A stretch of 7,530 nt of DNA from Burkholderiaceae bacterium (GTDB taxonomy: Bacteria; Pseudomonadota; Gammaproteobacteria; Burkholderiales; Burkholderiaceae_D), in assembly GCA_019752915.1 (NCBI GenBank), contig JAIELO010000302.1:1-7530 (forward strand). The letters are read 5' to 3'. Of this stretch, positions 1 through 6,831 are shown piece by piece. The position numbers and the translations under genes are program-made. Under the pieces are notes generated by a model. It did no database searches. It was not told where the DNA came from and was given only the letters and a program-made list of their open reading frames with translations. Positions within the stretch are counted from its first letter, which is position 1. Each line of letters opens with the position of its first letter.

Positions 1-335
1 AGGTGTTCGCACCGTACATCCAGTCGCTGGGCAAGCTGGCCGAAGTACAGATCGTCGACGCGCTGCCGGAATCGCCGGCCGCTGTCTCGATCGTCGGTAC
101 GACCAAGCTGATGCTGAAAGTGGAAATCGACGTGAAAGCCGAGCGTGAGCGTCTGGGCAAAGAGATCACCCGTCTGGAAGGCGAGATCAACAAAGCCAAC
201 GGCAAGCTCTCCAACGAAAGCTTCGTGGCCCGCGCACCGGCCGAAGTAGTCGCGCAGGAAAAAGAACGCGTCGCCAACTTCAGCGCCACGCTGAGCAAGA
301 TGCGCGAACAGTTCGCCAAACTGCCTGCCGCCTAA
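1..335 (+). CDS. valS: Valyl-tRNA synthetase, C-terminal end (5' partial)
   Basis: This is the last 110 residues of a class I aminoacyl-tRNA synthetase that charges tRNA-Val with valine in the cytoplasm. The reading frame is already open at base 3 and the true start lies outside the window; the GTG at base 3 is an internal Val codon, not a start. The visible part is the family's C-terminal tRNA-binding arm. A short segment containing [16 protein letters not shown] leads into a charged heptad-like coiled coil, then the family motif [13 protein letters not shown], then a second helix ending in [11 protein letters not shown]. This matches the E. coli ValS tail (LSNEGFVARAPEAVI) from memory. None of the catalytic HIGH/KMSKS core is visible. 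The gene ends in TAA and is followed 22 bases later by a strong terminator hairpin. Confidence 0.95.
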   Translation, partial: VFAPYIQSLGKLAEVQIVDALPESPAAVSIVGTTKLMLKVEIDVKAERERLGKEITRLEGEINKANGKLSNESFVARAPAEVVAQEKERVANFSATLSKMREQFAKLPAA

Positions 336-357
336 GCACTCGCCTAGCGGAAAAAGT

Positions 358-410
358 AACGGGGGCTGGAGCGACAAGTAAAACTTGCCGCTCCAGCCCC
401 CGTTTTTTTT
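358..410 (+). terminator. Strong intrinsic terminator shared by valS and the convergent dehydratase gene
   Basis: Bases 358-373 pair perfectly with 389-404 (16 bp, very GC-rich). One A/C mismatch follows, then a further 4-bp stem (375-378 with 384-387) closes a TAAAA loop. On the + strand the stem runs into eight T residues (403-410), a textbook rho-independent terminator for valS. On the minus strand the stem is followed two bases later by five T residues (complement of 351-355), so it can also stop the convergent dehydratase transcript. Confidence 0.93.
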
Positions 411-457
411 CGCCCCGACTTTATCGCAGACTGCGGCGACGCGCGCTACCTGCGCCT

Positions 458-1438
458 TTATTCAGCCAGCAAGGCCGCGTAACGGGCGATGTCGACGTTG
501 CCGCCGCTGAGGATGATGCCGATGCGCTGACCTTGCAGCGGCGCGGATGGCGCTGCCGCCATGGCGCGCGCAGCGGCGAAACCGAGGCAGCCGGTCGGCT
601 CCACCACCAGCTTCATGCGTTCGGCAAAGAAGCGCATCGCGTCGCGCAGTTGCGCATCGCTGACCGTCAGAATGTCGTCGACATCGCGGCGGATGATGGG
701 GAAAGTCAGCTGCCCCAGATGCTGGGTCTGGGCGCCGTCAGCAATGGTTTGCGGCGTATCGATATGCACGATGCTGCCACTGCGGAACGATTGCTGGCCA
801 TCGTTGCCGGCCTCCGGCTCCACACCGTACAAGCGGGTCTGCGGCGACAGCGCACGGGTGGACAGTGCCGAACCACTGAGCAAGCCGCCTCCACCAAGGC
901 AGACGAACAGACTATCGAGCGGGCCGACTTCTTCGAACAATTCCTTGGCCGCCGTGCCCTGCCCGGCGATCACGTCGGCGTGGTCATACGGCGGAATCAG
1001 GGTCATGCCTTTCTGCTGGGCCAGATCACGGCCGATCTGTTCGCGGTCCTGCGTATAGCGGTCGTACAGCACCACGTCAGCGCCATAGCCGCGCGTCGCA
1101 GCCACTTTCGCCGCCGGCGCATCGAGCGGCATGATGATGGTGGCCGGTATGCCCATCAGGCGCGCCGACAGGGCAATCGCCTGCGCATGGTTACCGGACG
1201 AAAACGCCACCACGCCGGCACGGCGCTGGGCCTCGTCGAAGCGCGCCAGCGCGTTGTAGGCGCCACGGAATTTGAACGCGCCCATACGCTGCAGGTTCTC
1301 GCACTTGAAAAACACTTCCGCGCCCAGTTCGGCATTGGCGGTGCGCGAGGTCAGCACGGGAGTGCGGTGGGCATAACCATCGATACGGGCGGCGGCAGCC
1401 TGTACATCGGCATAGGTAGGCAAAATCGGCGTGGTCAT
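458..1438 (-). CDS. PLP-dependent serine/threonine dehydratase family; probably threo-3-hydroxyaspartate ammonia-lyase or serine racemase-like
   Basis: This is a 326-residue fold-type II PLP enzyme that removes ammonia from hydroxy amino acids or racemises serine. The PLP lysine is K56 in MGAFKFRGA, the substrate loop is SSGNH (80-84), the phosphate-binding glycine loop is GGGGLLSG (182-189), and S311 in SGGNVD should contact the pyridine nitrogen. A serine-racemase-type metal site is visible as E207, G211 and D213 in VEPEAGND. There is no C-terminal ACT regulatory domain, so it is not the long biosynthetic IlvA. The segment FFKCENLQRMGAFKFRGA resembles yeast Sry1 and serine racemase more than catabolic threonine deaminase, so hydroxyaspartate is my preferred substrate (inference). 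I chose the ATG at 1438 because AAGGA lies five bases upstream; a TTG at 1456 would add six residues with no family support. It is monocistronic, convergent with valS and divergent from the DUF2147 gene. Confidence 0.9.
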   Translation of the reverse strand: MTTPILPTYADVQAAAARIDGYAHRTPVLTSRTANAELGAEVFFKCENLQRMGAFKFRGAYNALARFDEAQRRAGVVAFSSGNHAQAIALSARLMGIPATIIMPLDAPAAKVAATRGYGADVVLYDRYTQDREQIGRDLAQQKGMTLIPPYDHADVIAGQGTAAKELFEEVGPLDSLFVCLGGGGLLSGSALSTRALSPQTRLYGVEPEAGNDGQQSFRSGSIVHIDTPQTIADGAQTQHLGQLTFPIIRRDVDDILTVSDAQLRDAMRFFAERMKLVVEPTGCLGFAAARAMAAAPSAPLQGQRIGIILSGGNVDIARYAALLAE

Positions 1439-1577
1439 AGTTATCCTTAAGGGCAATGTTGCCAGTCATAAATGATAGCTGTTTTCATGGCGCCACGGCA
1501 CACGCACAAAAAATAGCACGATCGGTCATTTTCTTGCTACACTCGTCGGACTATAAAATTCAACCTGGAGACTCGCA
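1439..1577. promoter_or_regulatory. Divergent intergenic region with candidate promoter for the DUF2147 gene
   Basis: This 139-bp spacer must hold the promoters of two divergent genes. For the + strand gene the best -10 is TATAAA at 1552-1557 (overlapping TAAAAT at 1554-1559), about 20 bases before the ATG; a poor -35 (TTTTCT, 1529-1534) sits 17 bases upstream. TTGCTA at 1534-1539 looks more like a -35 but is only 12 bases away. For the minus-strand dehydratase I see only a weak -10-like TATCAT (complement of 1472-1477) and no good -35. No clear operator palindrome is visible. Confidence 0.35.
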
Positions 1578-2018
1578 ATGAAATGGTTCGCCCTCGTTCT
1601 CACCGCTGCCGTCAGCATCGCCCCTGCTTTTGCCGATGACAGCTCGCCTGTAGGTCTGTGGAAAAATATCGATGATGTGACGGGCAAGCCTAAGGCACTG
1701 ATCCGTATTTCGGAAAGCAATGGCGCTCTGCAGGGCAAGATCGAACAACTGTTCCGTCCAGCAGGCGAAGACCAGAATCCGAAATGCGAAAAGTGCGAAG
1801 ATGCGCGCAAGAACCAGCCGATCATCGGCATGGTGTTCATGTCGGGTCTGAAAAAAGATGGCGATAGCTATGCCGGTGGCGAAATTCTCGATCCGGACAA
1901 CGGCAAGGTCTACAAGAGCAAGATGCACCTGAGCGACAACGGCAAGAAACTCAATGTGCGCGGTTATATCGGCGTACCGATGCTGGGCCGTTCGCAAGTC
2001 TGGCTGCGTCAGGAGTAA
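1578..2018 (+). CDS. Exported DUF2147 family protein
   Basis: This is a small secreted protein of 146 residues. It begins with a clear signal peptide: MK, a hydrophobic core (WFALVLTAAVSIAP), then AFA at residues 17-19, giving predicted cleavage before D20 and a mature protein of about 127 residues in the periplasm. The mature part matches the DUF2147 pattern by eye: an early VGLWKNIDDVTGKPKALIRI, a central basic/acidic segment with a CxxC pair (C70, C73), then GGEILDPDNGKVYKSKMHL and a C-terminal RGYIGVPMLGRSQVW. Its biochemical role is not known; members are small beta-rich exported proteins. The two cysteines could form a disulfide (inference). The ATG is preceded by GGAG at 1567-1570, seven bases away. 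It is a single-gene unit, divergent from the dehydratase and convergent with the yaiI end of the ruv cluster. Confidence 0.92.
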   Translation: MKWFALVLTAAVSIAPAFADDSSPVGLWKNIDDVTGKPKALIRISESNGALQGKIEQLFRPAGEDQNPKCEKCEDARKNQPIIGMVFMSGLKKDGDSYAGGEILDPDNGKVYKSKMHLSDNGKKLNVRGYIGVPMLGRSQVWLRQE

Positions 2019-2025
2019 TTCCCCG

Positions 2026-2079
2026 GGGCGCTAGCGGCCGCCGCTGATAGCGCCCTTCCACATCGCCGCCAAGGCGGCG
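2026..2079. terminator. Two hairpins between convergent genes, possible weak terminator
   Basis: Just after the DUF2147 stop, GGGCGCTAGCGG (2026-2037) pairs with CCGC (2041-2044) and TAGCGCCC (2048-2055) around a CCG loop with a 3-base TGA bulge. A second perfect hairpin follows: CGCCGCC (2064-2070), AA, GGCGGCG (2073-2079). Neither has a proper T-run (only TT or TTGT follows on the + strand and none on the minus strand). They may slow or end transcription from either side, but this is not a classic intrinsic terminator. Confidence 0.4.
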
Positions 2080-2087
2080 TTGTCCCG

Positions 2088-2124
2088 CATCACACGCTAC
2101 ATCACACAGCACTTCACTGCACTT
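2088..2124. repeat. Short direct-repeat block in the DUF2147/yaiI spacer
   Basis: CATCACAC occurs at 2088-2095 and again at 2100-2107 (12-base period). GCACTT then occurs at 2109-2114 and 2119-2124 (10-base period). The copies are exact over the quoted bases but too short and too few to name as a known repeat family. The block lies 17 bases beyond the yaiI stop codon. Confidence 0.5.
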
Positions 2125-2141
2125 TACGGCAAGCTGCCTGA

Positions 2142-2618
2142 CTATTCAGCCGAACTCTGGCGCGCCTGTTCACGCTGCACTTTGCTGATGTGCCGATCCA
2201 GACTGTTGGCAAACTGCTGGCGGTCGCTCTGGCTGTAGGCCGCCGGTCCGCCGGTATCGACACCACTCCCCCGTAACTCATCCATAAACGCACGCATGGT
2301 CAGCATCTGCGCGATATTGTGCTCGGTGTAGAACTCGCCGCGCGGATTGAGCGCATAGCCGCCCTTCTTCAGCACATCGGCTGCCAGCGGAATATCGCCG
2401 GTAATCACCAGATCGCCGGGCGTCAGCAGCCGCACGATTTCCTGATCCGCCACATCGGCACCGGACGGTACCTGCACCGCACGGATATGCCGCGATGGCG
2501 GCACGCGCAGCAACTGGTTGGCGACCAGCGTCAGCTGCAGCGGCACGCGCTCGGCCACCCGGTACAGAATCTCCTTGACGACCGCAGGACAGGCATCGGC
2601 ATCGACCCAGATCTGCAT
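2142..2618 (-). CDS. yaiI: YaiI/YqxD family protein (UPF0178, DUF188), unknown function
   Basis: This is a 158-residue cytoplasmic protein of the conserved YaiI/YqxD (DUF188) family, whose molecular function is not established. The N-terminus carries the hallmark [11 protein letters not shown] (acidic D6 and D8, C10), followed by [12 protein letters not shown]. The family's other conserved blocks are [10 protein letters not shown] (52-61) and [12 protein letters not shown] (71-82), then a region around [14 protein letters not shown] and a polar tail. The spread of acidic residues suggests a PIN/NYN-like metal-binding fold (inference from pattern only). The ATG at 2618 is chosen because it gives the canonical [11 protein letters not shown] start, has GGGA six bases upstream, and shares one base with the ruvB stop as TGATG, implying translational coupling. 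GTG codons at 2621 and 2630 would add one to four unconserved residues. It is the last gene of the ruv cluster. Confidence 0.93.
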   Translation of the reverse strand: MQIWVDADACPAVVKEILYRVAERVPLQLTLVANQLLRVPPSRHIRAVQVPSGADVADQEIVRLLTPGDLVITGDIPLAADVLKKGGYALNPRGEFYTEHNIAQMLTMRAFMDELRGSGVDTGGPAAYSQSDRQQFANSLDRHISKVQREQARQSSAE

Positions 2619-3673
2619 CACGATTCCCACAGCTCGCCGTTCGGGCTGATCCGTGGTGGCGTCACGCCGAAGTGCTGATACGCTGCCGCCGTGGCAACCC
2701 GCCCGCGCGGGGTGCGCTGCAGATAGCCCTGCTGGATCAGATACGGTTCCAGCACATCCTCGATGGTATCGGCTGCTTCGCCTATCGCCGCTGCCAAGTT
2801 GCCGATCCCCACCGGACCACCGGCGAATTTGAACAGCACCGCTTCGAGCAGCTTGCGGTCCATTACGTCGAAGCCCACCGTATCGACATCGAGCATCACC
2901 AGCGCCGCATCGGCGATGGCCTTGGTAATATCGCCATTGCCTTTGACTTCTGCGTAATCGCGTACCCGCCGCAGCAAGCGGTTGGCAATCCGTGGCGTAC
3001 CACGCGCGCGGCGGGCGATTTCCACCGCGCCGTCGGGCGCGATACTGGCTTTCAGCAGCGCCGCACTGCGCGTGACGATGCGGGTCAGTTCTTCGGTGTT
3101 ATAGAACTCCAGCCGCGCCACGATGCCGAAGCGGTCGCGCAGCGGATTGGTCAGCATGCCGGCACGGGTAGTCGCGCCCACCAGCGTGAACGGTTGCAGG
3201 TCAAGCTTCACCGAGCGCGCGGCCGGCCCTTCGCCGATCATGATGTCGATCTGGTAGTCTTCCAGCGCCGGATACAGAATCTCTTCCACCACCGGCGAGA
3301 GACGATGGATTTCATCGATAAACAGCACATCGTTGGCTTCCAGATTGGTCAGCAGCGCAGCCAGATCGCCGGGTCGTTCCAGCACCGGGCCGGAGGTCTG
3401 GCGCAGATTGACGCCCATCTCGCGGGCAATGATGTTGGCCAGCGTAGTCTTGCCCAGCCCCGGCGGGCCGAACAGCAGCGTATGGTCGAGCGCTTCCTTG
3501 CGCCCCCGGGCCGCAGCAATAAAGATCTCCAGCTGATCGCGGATCTTGCTCTGCCCGACGTATTCATCGAGCGCCTTGGGGCGCAAAGCCCGTTCGATCG
3601 CCTCCTCGTTGGGCGAGGCGGGCGCCGCGTCGATGATGCGCTGTTCGGTAAAGCTGTCGGTCTGGATGCTCAT
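2618..3673 (-). CDS. ruvB: Holliday junction branch migration DNA helicase RuvB
   Basis: RuvB is the hexameric AAA+ motor that, loaded by RuvA, pumps DNA through Holliday junctions during recombinational repair. At 351 residues it is slightly longer than the E. coli protein (336). After a variable N-terminal stretch, the RuvB signature [13 protein letters not shown] (29-41) begins. Walker A is GPPGLGKT (69-76), Walker B is FIDEIH (118-123), sensor 1 lies in GATTRAG (166-172), an arginine-finger region is LRDRFG (178-183), and sensor 2 is [12 protein letters not shown] (225-236). The C-terminal winged-helix domain includes [14 protein letters not shown] and [10 protein letters not shown] (316-325). 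All key residues are intact. No good ribosome-binding site is seen before the ATG at 3673. The gene sits 173 bases after ruvA, an unusually wide gap, and its TGA overlaps the yaiI ATG by one base. Confidence 0.98.
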   Translation of the reverse strand: MSIQTDSFTEQRIIDAAPASPNEEAIERALRPKALDEYVGQSKIRDQLEIFIAAARGRKEALDHTLLFGPPGLGKTTLANIIAREMGVNLRQTSGPVLERPGDLAALLTNLEANDVLFIDEIHRLSPVVEEILYPALEDYQIDIMIGEGPAARSVKLDLQPFTLVGATTRAGMLTNPLRDRFGIVARLEFYNTEELTRIVTRSAALLKASIAPDGAVEIARRARGTPRIANRLLRRVRDYAEVKGNGDITKAIADAALVMLDVDTVGFDVMDRKLLEAVLFKFAGGPVGIGNLAAAIGEAADTIEDVLEPYLIQQGYLQRTPRGRVATAAAYQHFGVTPPRISPNGELWES

Positions 3674-3778
3674 GCAGTTGCAGATGGCCTATTCAATCAA
3701 TTCAAGAGAGTGCGGTCGTAGCCGCTGCACCCTGACGGCTAACAGCAGTCTGCGGCAGCATGCATTGCACACGCCCTC

Positions 3779-3805
3779 ATTCTACCCTGCCCGCCACGCT
3801 GGCAA
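3779..3805 (-). promoter_or_regulatory. Candidate internal promoter in the ruvA-ruvB gap
   Basis: The 173-bp ruvA-ruvB spacer holds a minus-strand TTGCCA (complement of 3800-3805; five of six bases match the -35 consensus) and TAGAAT (complement of 3779-3784; five of six match the -10). They are 15 bases apart, shorter than the ideal 17. It would start transcription about 100 bases before ruvB. No LexA box is seen here. Other structure in the gap is minor: a 6-bp inverted repeat TAGCCG/CGGCTA (3719-3724 and 3736-3741), and CTGAG-ACAA-CTCAG (3837-3850), which overlaps the ruvA stop. Confidence 0.35.
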
Positions 3806-3846
3806 GCACCAGCACAGCCCTCGTCAAGCGCTACGACTGAGACAAC

Positions 3847-4425
3847 TCAGCCTTTGGACAGCGCCTTCAGGGCCTGCTTGATGCCGTCCGACACGCTACT
3901 GCCAGCCGGCACGCCCTTCAGCGCCAGCAGGGCTTCCTTATCGGAATAGCCGAGTGCCAGCAGGGCATTCAGAATATCCGACTGGGCATCCGGCACGGCG
4001 TGACCACCAGTGGCGCCAATGTCCGCGCCCAGCTTGCCTTTGAGTTCCAGCAGCAGTCGCTCGGCGGTTTTCTTGCCGATGCCGGGCACTTTCACCAGCC
4101 GTCCCGACTCCTGCAAGGTCACGGCCTGCGCCAGATCGGCAATCGACATTCCGGACAGTATCGACAGCGCGGTGCGCGCCCCTACGCCCGTAATCTTGAT
4201 CAGCTGGCGGAACACGGCGCGCTCCTCGGCATTGCCGAAGCCGAACAGCAGATGGGCATCCTCGCGGATCGCCTGATGGGTGAACAGCACCACCCGCTCG
4301 CCCACGCCGGGCAGATTGTAGAAGGTGCTCATCGACACATCGACCTCATAGCCAACGCCACCGCAATCGACCAGCAACTGGGGCGGATTTTTTTCAAGCA
4401 GAATACCGGAGAGACGACCGATCAT
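3847..4425 (-). CDS. ruvA: Holliday junction branch migration protein RuvA
   Basis: RuvA binds four-way DNA junctions as a tetramer or octamer and recruits RuvB rings. The 192-residue protein is a little shorter than E. coli RuvA (203). Domain I is the OB fold beginning [15 protein letters not shown] with the conserved GGVGYEV (22-28). E55 and D56 in [10 protein letters not shown] are the acidic pin residues that keep the junction open. Domain II has two helix-hairpin-helix motifs, [15 protein letters not shown] (78-92) and [16 protein letters not shown] (113-128). After a variable linker, domain III ([19 protein letters not shown]) is the small three-helix RuvB-contact domain. The ATG at 4425 gives the canonical MIGRL start and has AAGG nine bases upstream. 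It lies 58 bases after ruvC; the spacer is U-rich in the transcript, with no terminator. It is expected to be co-transcribed with ruvC. Confidence 0.98.
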   Translation of the reverse strand: MIGRLSGILLEKNPPQLLVDCGGVGYEVDVSMSTFYNLPGVGERVVLFTHQAIREDAHLLFGFGNAEERAVFRQLIKITGVGARTALSILSGMSIADLAQAVTLQESGRLVKVPGIGKKTAERLLLELKGKLGADIGATGGHAVPDAQSDILNALLALGYSDKEALLALKGVPAGSSVSDGIKQALKALSKG

Positions 4426-4483
4426 CGTGACTAGCCTTGTGGGAAAAAAGGTGAAAAATTAAACATCTCAGTTGCTGCCGGAC

Positions 4484-5119
4484 TTAGCCAACCAAGCGGC
4501 CGCGACGCATACGCAGCCCGGCCAGCGGACCGCTGGCAATCGCGGCGTCCTTGCCGCTGCCCTTGCCACTCACTTTACCGATTTGCGCTCCCGTGCCTGC
4601 GCCTGCGCGCGCGCCCGCACCGGCACCTGCGCCGGCCGCCGCAATCAGCTTCAGGGTTTCGCGGCTATGCGCATGGCAGATCGCAATCCCCAGCGCATCA
4701 GCGGCATCGCTACCGGGCAGGCCGGGCAAGGCCAGCAAACGCGCCACCATGTCCTGCACCTGCGCCTTGACGGCACGCCCGCTACCCACCACGGCCTGCT
4801 TGATCTGGGTCGGCGAATACTCCGCCACCGCCAGATCCGCCGAAACCAGCGCGCAGATGGCGGCACCGCGTGCCTGTCCCAGCAGCAGTGTCGATTGCGG
4901 ATTGACGTTGACGAATACCTGTTCGATGGCAGCACAGTCAGGCTGGTACTGGCGTGCCACTTCGGCCACGCCGTCCAGAATCACCTTGAGCCGCTGTGGC
5001 AGATTGCCCTCGCCGCTCTTGATGGTGCCCGAAGCGATGTAGCGCAGTTTGGCGCCACGCTGCTCGATCACACCGAAACCGGTGGTGCGCAGGCCGGGGT
5101 CTATGCCGAGAATTATCAT
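4484..5119 (-). CDS. ruvC: Crossover junction endodeoxyribonuclease RuvC, with Ala/Gly-repeat tail
   Basis: RuvC is the dimeric Mg-dependent nuclease that resolves Holliday junctions by paired nicks. The RNase H-like core is complete: D7 in [17 protein letters not shown]66 in [14 protein letters not shown], and D138 and D141 in [15 protein letters not shown], the four known catalytic acids at the same numbering as in E. coli. The protein is 211 residues against about 173 in E. coli. The excess lies after residue 155: an Ala/Gly-rich stretch (about 160-178, repeated AG units), a [10 protein letters not shown] segment, then [10 protein letters not shown]. The Ala/Gly segment is encoded by a GC-only repetitive tract at 4586-4642 that includes five consecutive GC dinucleotides (4605-4614). 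The start ATG at 5119 gives the expected MIILGIDPG, though there is no strong ribosome-binding site. A LexA box and promoter lie 31-59 bases upstream, so SOS control of ruvC and ruvA is likely. Confidence 0.98.
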   Translation of the reverse strand: MIILGIDPGLRTTGFGVIEQRGAKLRYIASGTIKSGEGNLPQRLKVILDGVAEVARQYQPDCAAIEQVFVNVNPQSTLLLGQARGAAICALVSADLAVAEYSPTQIKQAVVGSGRAVKAQVQDMVARLLALPGLPGSDAADALGIAICHAHSRETLKLIAAAGAGAGAGARAGAGTGAQIGKVSGKGSGKDAAIASGPLAGLRMRRGRLVG

Positions 5120-5148
5120 TCCGGAATTGTACCCGCGAAAGATGAATG

Positions 5149-5164
5149 CTGTATATAAAAACAG
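5149..5164 (-). promoter_or_regulatory. LexA (SOS) box upstream of ruvC
   Basis: CTGT (5149-5152), eight A/T bases (ATATAAAA), then ACAG (5161-5164) exactly match the CTGT-N8-ACAG operator bound by LexA in gamma- and betaproteobacteria; the flanking G is also consistent with the extended E. coli consensus. It lies 30 bases upstream of the ruvC ATG and overlaps the proposed -10 element, where LexA binding would block transcription. It would make ruvC-ruvA (and perhaps ruvB-yaiI) DNA-damage inducible. LexA itself is not in this window. Confidence 0.88.
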
Positions 5165-5178
5165 TGCGGCGACCCCAA
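5150..5178 (-). promoter_or_regulatory. Probable ruvC promoter
   Basis: On the minus strand TTGGGG (complement of 5173-5178) and TATACA (complement of 5150-5155) are separated by exactly 17 bases. This predicts a start near 5143 and a leader of about 23 bases. The -35 is only a half match; the -10 is good and is embedded in the LexA box, as expected for an SOS promoter. An alternative -10, TACAAT (complement of 5126-5131), would start transcription at or beside the ATG and give a leaderless mRNA, but I see no -35 for it. Confidence 0.5.
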
Positions 5179-5197
5179 GAGGGCCGCCGCACTGTTT
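5152..5197 (-). terminator. Intrinsic terminator of purH, overlapping the ruvC SOS operator
   Basis: Bases 5159-5171 pair perfectly with 5185-5197 (13 bp, GC-rich core), with an inner CCC/GGG stem (5174-5176 with 5181-5183) around AAGA. Read on the minus strand, the stem ends in U residues continuing through 5161-5157 and then AUAUA, a normal rho-independent terminator. There is no T-run on the + strand, so it serves purH, whose stop is 37 bases before the stem. Its 3' arm and U-tract are the same bases as the LexA box. Confidence 0.85.
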
Positions 5198-5233
5198 ATT
5201 GGTGCAGACGGTGACGACTGGCTTGCGCGCAGA

Positions 5234-6811
5234 TTAATGACGGAAGTGACGGGTGCCGGTGTACAGCATTACCACGCCGCGCTCGTCGGCAGCGTCGATC
5301 ACTTCCTGATCGCGCATCGAACCGCCCGGATGGATCACGCAGCGTGCGCCGGCATCTACCACCACATCCAGACCATCGCGGAACGGGAAGAAGGCATCCG
5401 ACGCCACCACCGAGTTTTCCAGGCTCAGACCGGCGTTCTGCGCCTTGATCGAAGCGATACGGGCCGAATCGATACGGCTCATCTGGCCAGCACCGACGCC
5501 CAGCGTCATGTTGTTACCGCAGAACACGATGGCGTTCGACTTCACATACTTGGCCACGCGCCATGCAAACATCATATCTTGCAGTTGCTGCTGGGTTGGT
5601 TGCAGCTTGGTCACCACGCGCAGGTCGGAGATCAGCACGTTTTTGGCATCAGCCGATTGCACCAGCAGGCCGCCGCCAACGCGCTTGAAGTCCATCGCGT
5701 TGACGCCATTGCCGAGCGCGATTTCCAGCAGACGCACATTCTGCTTGGCCGACAGGATCTGTTTGGCTTCAGCGCTGAACGACGGCGCGATCAGCACTTC
5801 CACGAACAGCTTGGCCAGTTCGGTCGCTGCTGCGGCATCGACTTCCACGTTGAAGGCGATGATGCCGCCGAACGCCGAGGTCGGATCGGTCTGCAGAGCA
5901 CGCAGGTAAGCGTCCACGGCACTGGCGCCCAGCGCCACGCCGCAAGGATTGGCGTGCTTGACGATCACGCAGGCTGCGCTCTGGTCGAAGCCGCCCATGC
6001 TCTTCACGCATTCCCATGCAGCATCGGCATCGGCGATATTGTTGAACGACAGCTCTTTACCCTGCAGCTGACGGTAGTTGGCCAGTGCGCCAGCGGTCGG
6101 CTGGACATCGCGGTAGAAGGCAGCCGACTGGTGCGGGTTTTCGCCGTAGCGCATGTCCTGCACTTTTTCGAAGGCCACGTTGAGCGACTGCGGATAGGTA
6201 TTGCGCGCTGCGTGGCTGCGGCTGGCGTCCAGACTGGTCAGGTAGTTGGCGATTGCGCCATCGTACTGGGCAGTGTGCGAATACACTTTGGTGGCCAGAC
6301 CGAAACGGGTGTCATAGCTGACCACGCCGGCATTGTTCTTGATCTCGTCCAGTACCACGCTGTAGTCGCTCGGATCGCAGATCACCACCACGTCCTTGTG
6401 GTTTTTTGCCGACGAACGCAACATGGCCGGGCCGCCGATGTCGATGTTCTCGATCGCGTCTTCCAGCGAGCAATCTTGCTTGGCAACGGTAGCCTGGAAC
6501 GGATACAGATTTACCACCACCATGTCGATGGTCGGAATATCGTGCTCGGCCAGCTTGGCCATGTGCTCAGGAAAATCGCGGCGCGCCAGAATCCCGCCGT
6601 GCACTTTCGGGTGCAGGGTCTTCACGCGGCCATCGAGCATCTCCGGGAAGCCGGTGTAGTCGGCCACTTCGGTCACGGCCACGCCGTTATCGGCCAGCAG
6701 TTTGGCGGTGCCGCCGGTCGACAGGATGTTGACACCCATGGCGGACAGGGCGCGGGCGAAGTCCAGCACGCCGGTTTTGTCGGATACGGAGATGAGAGCT
6801 TGTTTAATCAT
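5234..6811 (-). CDS. purH: Bifunctional AICAR formyltransferase / IMP cyclohydrolase
   Basis: PurH carries out the last two steps of purine synthesis in the cytoplasm: formylation of AICAR with 10-formyl-tetrahydrofolate, then ring closure to IMP. At 525 residues it matches the usual length (E. coli 529). The N-terminal methylglyoxal-synthase-like cyclohydrolase domain shows ISVSDKTG (7-14), STGGTAKLL (31-39), [15 protein letters not shown] (61-75) and [16 protein letters not shown] (122-137). The transformylase domain has RYGENPHQ (221-228), the catalytic K285-H286 in KHANPCG, and a C-terminal block rich in conserved glycines ([32 protein letters not shown]). I chose the ATG at 6811 because it gives the family start [14 protein letters not shown]. 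An upstream in-frame GTG at 6898 would add 29 unconserved residues. No good ribosome-binding site precedes the ATG. It follows fis by 110 bases with no clear terminator, and ends at a strong one. Confidence 0.98.
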   Translation of the reverse strand: MIKQALISVSDKTGVLDFARALSAMGVNILSTGGTAKLLADNGVAVTEVADYTGFPEMLDGRVKTLHPKVHGGILARRDFPEHMAKLAEHDIPTIDMVVVNLYPFQATVAKQDCSLEDAIENIDIGGPAMLRSSAKNHKDVVVICDPSDYSVVLDEIKNNAGVVSYDTRFGLATKVYSHTAQYDGAIANYLTSLDASRSHAARNTYPQSLNVAFEKVQDMRYGENPHQSAAFYRDVQPTAGALANYRQLQGKELSFNNIADADAAWECVKSMGGFDQSAACVIVKHANPCGVALGASAVDAYLRALQTDPTSAFGGIIAFNVEVDAAAATELAKLFVEVLIAPSFSAEAKQILSAKQNVRLLEIALGNGVNAMDFKRVGGGLLVQSADAKNVLISDLRVVTKLQPTQQQLQDMMFAWRVAKYVKSNAIVFCGNNMTLGVGAGQMSRIDSARIASIKAQNAGLSLENSVVASDAFFPFRDGLDVVVDAGARCVIHPGGSMRDQEVIDAADERGVVMLYTGTRHFRH

Positions 6812-6831
6812 GGCTAATGAGAGCGAGTGAG

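Noticed and set aside
1439..1456. TTG start at 1456 for the dehydratase
   Set aside because: The ATG at 1438 has a well-spaced AAGGA, which lies inside the would-be longer reading frame.
2619..2630. GTG starts at 2630 and 2621 for yaiI
   Set aside because: Family proteins begin at the [15 protein letters not shown] methionine, which has GGGA at good spacing and overlaps the ruvB stop.
3546..3881. A + strand open frame of 111 codons spanning the ruvA-ruvB gap
   Set aside because: Both of its ends lie antisense inside ruvB and ruvA, composition is not protein-like, and no family is recognised.
4435..4470. U-rich ruvC-ruvA spacer as a terminator or promoter
   Set aside because: No hairpin precedes the T-runs, and the TTTAAT -10-like hexamer has no usable -35.
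5237..6817. A 526-codon open frame on the + strand opposite purH, with similar long frames opposite ruvB (2672-3721) and the dehydratase (533-1450)
   Set aside because: They mirror well-identified genes in high-GC DNA, lack ribosome-binding sites, and their products are rich in His/Arg/Gln with no recognisable domain.
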